A DNA stretch of 64,000 nucleotides from Cristatella mucedo (Eukaryota; Bryozoa; Phylactolaemata; Cristatellidae): positions 12,552,501-12,616,500 of the forward strand of contig WPIO01000007.1 in NCBI GenBank assembly GCA_009760855.2, given 5' to 3'. Position 1 is the first letter of the stretch. Each line of letters opens with the position of its first letter. The notes below the pieces were generated by a model that saw only the letters and a list, made by a program, of their open reading frames with translations, was not told the DNA's origin and made no database searches. Positions 57,746-64,000 of the stretch are shown in pieces. Made by a program: the position numbers and the translations under genes.

Positions 57746-57754
57746 TATAATAAT

Positions 57755-57935
57755 AATTATAGCATAGCTGATTTAACAGCCTCTTTTTTATAGCGACGGA
57801 AGAGCCTTCACGGCCATCATCACAGCTTGCAGTGGCAATAAAGGTTCGTTCGCTGCAGGATCGAACCCACGACTTCGGAGCCAATTTCGTCCAAAGCTAC
57901 CACCTTACCTAATGTGCTATCACGGCTCACCTTTA
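57755..57935 (-). mobile_element. SINE-B copy
   Basis: Full-length-looking reverse copy, from 'tagctgatttaacagcc' (3' end) to 'gtgctatcacggctcacc' (5' head), with the B-box complement 'ggatcgaaccc'. It forms an inverted pair with the copy at 57321. Confidence 0.88.
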
Positions 57936-57939
57936 TTCA

Positions 57940-58148
57940 AAATAATAATAATAATGCACTTGATAAAGCGCCCTCAGAGAACTCAGTGTCTTTCTAGGCA
58001 CTTTACATTTGCTGCAAAGGGAAACACGATTGAATGGTGAGTTAATATCATGCTTGATAAACAACATGAATAACATGGTTAAGAGTGACATGCTCAGGGT
58101 CAGCATGCAAGTGTTATTAGTGGCAGCATGCACAGTGTCAGCACGCAC
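57940..58148 (-). mobile_element. LINE-A 3' end, first piece
   Basis: (AAT)n tail, hairpin ('aaagcgccctcagagaactcagtgtctttctaggcacttt') and most of the 3' UTR up to 'cagtgtcagcacgca'. It is cut by a LINE-2 fragment and resumes at 58432. Confidence 0.93.
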
Positions 58149-58431
58149 ATTTCTTACGCAACGACATCTACTCTCCAACTGCCGACTATGGCACATCTTT
58201 TTCAGCGGTCCTGAACTGCTACTTCTATGCTACTCATTACCTCAACTGCTCTCCTCTGACTCTGCTATGCTTCCCACTTTCTCTTTGTTGCGTGAGACCA
58301 AGTCTGTCGGCTACCGAATGCGTACTGAAAGCCGCTTAGGCTGTGAGTGCGCTATACAAAACTCTCCTGCGTAACACCCACATGGTCTTTATGACTTTGT
58401 GGAGTTACTGACGGAGATACATTACATTACA
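58149..58431 (+). mobile_element. LINE-2 3' end nested in LINE-A
   Basis: Starts at 'tttcttacgcaacgacatc' inside the coding end, runs through 'ctctttgttgcgtgagaccaag' and the 3' UTR hairpin, and ends in the tail 'atacattacattacat'. LINE-A sequence continues on both sides with almost no loss. Confidence 0.93.
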
Positions 58432-58675
58432 TAAGCACGTGAAGGACGAATCACAGGGACCCACTAAATGCTGTCCTAAATAGGTGTGTTTTTAAGTTCT
58501 TTTTAAATGTGGTCAAGTCATGGGATGTCGTGACGCAAGTGAGTTCCAGGCTCTGGGAGCATACGAACTAAATGAACTGTCTCCAAAAGATTTGAGATTA
58601 GTACGAGGTTTTGGTAAACAGTTAAATTCTGAAAAGCCGGTGGTACAATGCTTGGGCTGGTGGGGGAGTAGATAA
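58432..58675 (-). mobile_element. LINE-A 3' end, second piece
   Basis: 'aagcacgtgaaggacgaatcacagggaccc' continues the interrupted 3' UTR, followed by the C-terminal coding end up to 'gtgggggagtaga'. Confidence 0.92.
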
Positions 58676-58889
58676 TTTATTCATTCACATCAATACTCAC
58701 TTTATCCATTCGCATCAATACTCTGGAGATTTTCACTGAGTTAGGAGCTGAACCATTGCGACAGTAACCATAAATTAAAGAGAGCAGTACTACCTGGCAG
58801 GCGATCAAGCAAATATAGATACACATTGCTACTTAGAAATGACAAGAAACATGCTAAAAGACGTGCACAAAAAAGAGGTGCTCACAAAC

Positions 58890-59071
58890 GTACAAGCAAG
58901 AACACACCCCTCACATGTCCACAAGCGAACACGCGCAAGCGAACACCCTCACACATGTACACAAGCACACACAGACACACACACATACACATGCACGTAC
59001 AAACATTCACAACCATGCATGTACACACAGACAGACATACGTAAGAACACACGCACACACGCACACACGCA

Positions 59072-59132
<61 letters not shown>

Positions 59133-59155
59133 GTGTGTGTGTATGTATGTATAAG
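58890..59155. repeat. CA-rich tract, (CA)n, (TA)n and (GT)n
   Basis: Loosely CA-rich from 58890, then a pure CA run at 59071-59115, a short TA run and a GT run. A self-complementary CA-TA-TG arrangement of about 60 bp results at 59085-59145. Confidence 0.95.
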
Positions 59156-59159
59156 CACA

Positions 59160-59875
59160 CGTAAACTCAGACAGGCATACGCGATGAGCTCCAAACTACA
59201 TATTTTGATGCAGGCTGTATAGGGGCTTTAGCAATTCGGATAGATGGCGAAAACTCCCTGTCACAGCTGCTAGATTGCCTTAGGCCATCACACTCCCTGG
59301 TCCAGAGCCTCCTTAAATCATCGTGCAGGAGCTTATGCAAAAGTTTCGTAGGAACGGCTTAAGTCAGATGAGATCCCCTCGCTAGTCAGCAGGAAATCTT
59401 TGAGATTGGGGCTATAATCAGGCGTTATGAAGTTATTATATATAGGGGGCCACAACCCTAACAAACATGGTGGTATTTTGCCCTTCTGCATCCGGGTCGG
59501 GGCCTGGTTGGTATTGCTAGCCGGTTGTTGCTGACCGGAACAAAACTTGCATTTGCAAGCATTTGCACGGAAACAAACAGCCACAAGCACATGTCTAGCA
59601 AGACTAGCATTGAAATTGAAATTCGCGTGGACGCAATCAGACACAGAATCACTCTCATACAGACTAACAAGAACATCCACAAGTAAAATATTGGATTGTG
59701 CAGGAGTATAACCTTAAACAGAGTGCAGCCTTCATATAATACTTATGCCGCATTGTGCATTCCAGCTGCTGGTCAAGCTAGAGTCGACACACAAAAGCTA
59801 AGATTCTCTGATAGTCTTTATAACGCTTAAACTCTTTCCGATCACGGCTTTATGTGAACTGGTTCACATATGAGG
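59160..59875. other. No recognisable gene
   Basis: Overlapping small frames on the minus strand (59333-59680, 59458-59682) carry no domain that I recognise. Confidence 0.4.
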
Positions 59876-60075
59876 TTGTAATAATAATAATAATAATGCA
59901 CTTGATAAAGCGCCGTCAGAGAAATAAATCTCTTTCTAGGCGCTTTACTTTTGCTGCAAAGGGAAATGCAATTGAATGGTAAGTAAAATCATGCTTGAAA
60001 AACAAACAAAATGAATAATATGGTTAGGGATGACATGCACAGGGTCAGCATGCAAATGCGTTTAGTGGCAGCATT
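59876..60075 (-). mobile_element. LINE-A 3' end copy, about 200 bp
   Basis: (AAT)n tail, hairpin with one change in the arm ('gcgccgtcagag') and half of the 3' UTR. Stops at 'gtggcagca'. Confidence 0.93.
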
Positions 60076-61914
60076 TGTACAGCGACAACTGTGCACAGCA
60101 ATCGTACTATTACTGGGAAAGTTCATAGGCAAGCATATGCGCAAGCATGCATTTAGTAATGCATGAACAGCGACGTATTAGGCTCAACAGGATGACATTT
60201 TTCAAGTCTTCAATCAAAATTACAGTCTGCCTCAAAATAAAAGAACATTTTCAGACACCTTGCCACCCTCGTTTTTATAAACAAGTTTGCTATTTCAAAT
60301 GAAAACGACTGTTATATTAACTTCGGCACAAGCCTTTCAGCATTAGTCAATAATGTGCCAACGGAACGCATGTTGCACAGCGCTTACAGCCAATCTCCGA
60401 TACCAGCATGACAACTAAAATCTCAAACGGCCTATTTACTTCTTTACTATAGTGCTGAAACGGCGTGCTATCATTTGCTCCCACCACAAGAAGCCTTTAT
60501 TTTCTAGCAACACTTGTGTAACTCAGCGGTCTCATGAACAGGCGGCGAGTTCCAAAAAGCTGCCTCGGTACTAGAGCATGTCGGCGAACTGGGACGTGCA
60601 ATAGGGCCTACCACTGCCGACTGTTCAGCTGCGCAAGCTCAAACCTAGCGAGGTATAATAAAGAGAAGTGCAAATTCAGCATATGAGCCCGATGGCGGTA
60701 ACCCGAGTTACCGAATATCCGCGAATAGAATCGCAATACATTTTTTATTTTGCGGATAGCTGCTCTAAAAAATAAAGCCTTTCGAAATCGAAAACGCTGT
60801 CGACCTAATTCTGGAGCAGCACCGTCGAGAATCATGTCAAAGCAATCTGAAGAACTATGTGCGCATGAGCTCAATGAAAGGATGCTCGCTACGGTTGACA
60901 ATAAAAACGATATAAAAATGTTAGCAATGATGTTCTTAACAACACAATTGAACTGGCGTGGAAGTTCTAGGAAACATTTCCCGGCTGCTCCGAGTGTGCA
61001 GATACGCTCCGTGGGCGCCCGAAGAAGGCTACAGCGGTTTTTCTGAATCAGCCATCAATCTTGAGCCTATTTTTTGAAAAAAATGGGCTCAATTTTCGTG
61101 ATCAAGCCACGTGGATCCACTTGGCCACGAATCTGGTCAGCCGCTGCTCACTTTCGCAATAAAAATTATCGTTTTTCGAAATCGCTGTCTTTCGGCTGAC
61201 GAATAGAACTCGACGAGCCCGACATGTTTGGCCTATTTCAATATAATCTCGACCAACATTCAGGTAGTTATCGCAGTCCGCGCGCACGTGTGTTACTGCC
61301 ACAGGGCTCATACGCGCCGCCCACACCGACTATGCAGCTGTCGTTCAGCTAACTACAAAGCCGCAGAAATAAAGTATGCGCAAGTATATTGAAACATTGC
61401 TCAAGGCGCATTTTATAAGTCATTGACGAGAAATACAAGGTTTTCCGATCGTCCGTAAGCTCAATTCGGGCCACGATAAGCGCCGACTGCCGGCCCCGCA
61501 AGACACGAGATTTAGGCAAGGCCAAGGTCGGACGAAACGATTTATCAATACTCGCGGTTTCAGCTCTGGATTACAGCTGTCTTAATTTTTGCAGGAACTC
61601 AAGGATGTTATAATACATGATAATAATAGTGGTTTATTATTATGTAGGAATCGTGCAGTTCTGAGTAAATTTGAGAGATTTTGTCCGGCATGGCGGCGAG
61701 CTTGCACCCTCGTCTGCCGTCTGCTGTACAAAGCGTTTTAAGCAGTTCATCTTGCGCGAGAAATTTTACGACTGGTGTTTTTCACTAAATTTTAGAATGC
61801 AATAATTTTTTATCAAATTCCCCAAGTACTTTACGGAGCAGTTTTCCTGATGCTAGCGTTTGTTGTAAGGCCAAAGCTGGCCAAACATAGTTCTGCTCGT
61901 ATACATAAAGTAAA
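60076..61914. other. No recognised gene; part resembles 55.9-56.6 kb
   Basis: See the entry at 55851. A second local resemblance exists between 'cctttcgaaatcgaaaacgctgtcgac' (about 60779) and 'gtttttcgaaatcgctgtctttcgg' (about 61170). No coding evidence. Confidence 0.35.
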
Positions 61915-62092
61915 TAAAATACTCGCTGATTTAACAGTCTCTTTTGTATAGCGACAGAAGAGCCTTTACGGCTATCACCACCGCTTGCAGCGGCGATAAA
62001 GGATCGCCCACTGCAGGAATCAAACCCACGACCTCGGGACCGTGGTCGTGAAAAGCAGCCACCTCACCTAGTGCGCCATCACGGATCACCAT
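61915..62092 (-). mobile_element. SINE-B copy
   Basis: Reverse copy with 'cgctgatttaacagtctc', 'gacagaagagcctttacggctatcaccaccgcttgcagcgg', the B-box complement 'ggaatcaaaccc' and the head 'tagtgcgccatcacggatcacc'. Confidence 0.87.
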
Positions 62093-62635
62093 AATTATGT
62101 CAAATAAATTCGCAAGACATCATGCTCTTAGTAAAATCATTTTTATACAGTGGAATTATAGGGCTTCACTACACAGGCGAAAACTTTTCGAAACCAGATA
62201 TTTTCACTTCGACATCTTTCCCAAGTGTCCCCAGTGGCAAACGTCCGGGAACCGTTACTTAAGATCTGTTTCCATATCAATTGACGCATTGGCTTACTTA
62301 CTATTTATATCCTTAGATAAATGTGCCGTTTTTGCATTGCAGAGGTTCTGGCGGCGGTGGCGGCTCGAGTGGGGTCCCGCGGAAACACAGTGCGGACGTG
62401 AGTGGTGAACGAGACTCACTCTTTATTTCTCCCAACGCGTACATGTAGGAGATCTCGACGAATCACAGTAGCTACGTCGGGAAATATAACCTGCATTAGT
62501 GGCCTGACGCAGCGCTACGTCAATGACTTTACAATTGGCCGCAGTGAGAATTAGGCTGCACTGTGTCAATGGCATAACTATTGGCTAAACCACAACCTGT
62601 GACCTTCCTTAAAAGATTCCTCGAGGTTGCGGCGT
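62093..62635. other. No recognisable gene
   Basis: Nothing recognised. The plus frame 62097-62408 has no known domain. Confidence 0.4.
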
Positions 62636-63868
62636 GCGATGTGGCTACTTAAAACGGTCTATTAAAAAGAGCTGGTCACCTGAAGACCTTATACCACCAT
62701 CTCTGTCAACTTCACTATCAGACCAACTTAGAGCAGCTATAACGGAGGTTTTTAATGCTTCTCTGAAAAAATGGGTTGTACCCAAGTCCTTCAAATCGGT
62801 CATCGTTAGGCTGACGCTTAAAAATCCGGGATTAGATGCAGAAGTCCTTTCAAGCTATCGCTCAGTTTCCAGGTTTTCTTTTTTTGTCAAACATACATAA
62901 GAAAGTGTCGCTAAACAGCTGTTTGCAGACATTGAAAGAATGAAATGTGAGAACTATTTCAATTGGGGCTCAAGTGGCAGCACTCCACTGAAACTATTAT
63001 CCTTGGTGTAACCAATGACATCCCATGCAGCAACGATAGCAGGAATGTAACTGCCCTAGCGGTGCCTTCGACACTATTGATCACGATGTCTCACTTGAAC
63101 GATTGAGAACGACGATCGGTATGGCAGACGAGGCACTGGCGTGGTTCAAATCGTACTTGTCTGACCGTGTTCAATCCGTGTCGTGTGGTGGTCAGGTCTT
63201 GTCCACTAGATGGTCACCTGTAGAGTCCCTCAAGGGTTCTTCCCAAGTCCGCTGGTTTTTTTCCATTTATACTCAACCTCTGCGAAAAGTGACTTTCCTT
63301 TTGAATAGGATATCACTTTTATGCTGATGATACTATGCTGTCTTTGTCCTTTAAAGCGTCAGAATCTGATTCAGCTACTGATCAACTGAATGCTTGCCTT
63401 GCCGACATTGATCGTGGATGTCGGAATAGTTCTTGAAACCAAACGACGGACTAACTGAACTGCTGCTCAAAAGACACCTTAAGCGTGTGGCTGGATTAGA
63501 AGGCTTTGCCTTTCAAATAGCAGAAGGTGTTGTGTGACCATCACCGTGTGTATGGATTCTATGTGTCGTTTTTGAAAATTGCCTACATTTTGAAGCTTCG
63601 ATCAGGAGACTGCTTCCACAAGTAGCCATCACGTACGATCCCGATCTCAGATTAGGATCTGTCTTCCACAGTAACTTGCAAAAAATTTAACTAGCTCATT
63701 AGTTCTGTCTCTTATAGATTATTGTAATTACCTTTAGGCTGCGCCACAGGAAAAAGTCACTAGGCCACTGCAGCTTGCTATGAATATGGCTGCAAGGCTA
63801 GTTTTGAACTCCCAGAAGTTTAACCATGTGTCTTCTTTCCTAAACGAGCTATGATGGCAGCCGGTTGA
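62636..63868 (+). mobile_element. LINE-2, 5'-longer copy, broken and without 3' end
   Basis: Covers the region just before and through the RT domain. 62634-62900 reads SWSPEDLIPPSLSTSL and VPKSFKSVIVRLTLKNPGLDAEVLSSYRSVS, the pre-RT block that the 51.7 kb copy lacks. Then 'tgatcacgatgtctcacttgaacgattgag' (motif A region), 63103-63327 (RTTIGMADEALAWFKSYLSDRVQSVSCGGQV), 'tatgctgatgatactatgctg' for YADDTML, and later blocks to 'aacgagctatgatggcagccggttgacc'. Several frameshifts. It stops where a LINE-A 3' end begins. Confidence 0.88.
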
Positions 63869-63869
63869 C

Positions 63870-64000
63870 CAAATGACAGCATTTAGTGGGTCCCTGTGAT
63901 TCGTCCTTCACGTGCTTATGCGTGCTGACACTGTGCATGCTGCCACTAGCCACATTTGCATGCTGACCCTGTGCATGTCACCCCTAACCATGTTATTAAT
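63870..64000 (+). mobile_element. LINE-A 3' end, running off the window
   Basis: 'acagcatttagtgggtccctgtgattcgtcc' followed by the well-conserved 3' UTR to 'taaccatgttattaat'. The hairpin and tail lie beyond the right edge. Confidence 0.9.

Overview
This is a eukaryotic, animal-type genomic window. It has very low coding density, many degraded non-LTR retrotransposons, tRNA-derived SINEs, long dinucleotide arrays and a few CpG-dense islands. I see no prokaryotic-style operons, rRNA genes or CRISPR arrays. The only host gene I recognise is a Twist-family bHLH transcription factor on the minus strand (36688-37305), coded in one uninterrupted exon. Its bHLH and its C-terminal WR motif both match the Twist class closely, so the source is an animal with a bilaterian-type Twist. 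The high repeat load suggests a non-model invertebrate. I cannot name the species or phylum from sequence alone.

Layout. 1-12.3 kb: LINE fragments in AT-rich sequence, with a CT array at 4.9-5.15 kb. 12.3-13.5 kb: CpG-rich block without a recognisable gene, followed by a GA array of about 170 bp. 14-18.4 kb: LINE-A copies, a CA array and a LINE-A copy interrupted by a SINE. 18.7-21.5 kb: second CpG-rich block, with strong palindromes. 21.5-35.8 kb: sparse, with LINE-A fragments, minisatellites and CA, GA and CAG arrays. 35.8-39.4 kb: the Twist gene inside the third and densest CpG block. 39.4-64 kb: a dense retrotransposon graveyard with nested insertions.

Mobile elements. Two non-LTR families dominate. 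LINE-A has a (ATT)n tail and a conserved 3' hairpin, and occurs about 25 times in both orientations, always truncated. LINE-2 has an ATTAC-type tail; its best copy, at 51.69-53.17 kb minus, keeps a long open reverse transcriptase frame. Both look like CR1/L2-type elements by their RT motifs, but the clade is not proven here. There are two tRNA-derived SINE types: SINE-B (seven copies) and SINE-C (one copy). The SINE-C 3' end resembles the LINE-A 3' hairpin, which suggests it borrows the LINE-A retrotransposition machinery. A pogo/Tigger-like DNA transposon (48.95-49.83 kb) is split by a LINE-2 insertion.

The picture is a developmental regulator isolated in a repeat-rich gene desert. The two other CpG-rich blocks may be unrecognised promoters or exons, or distal regulatory DNA. 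The sequence alone does not decide this.
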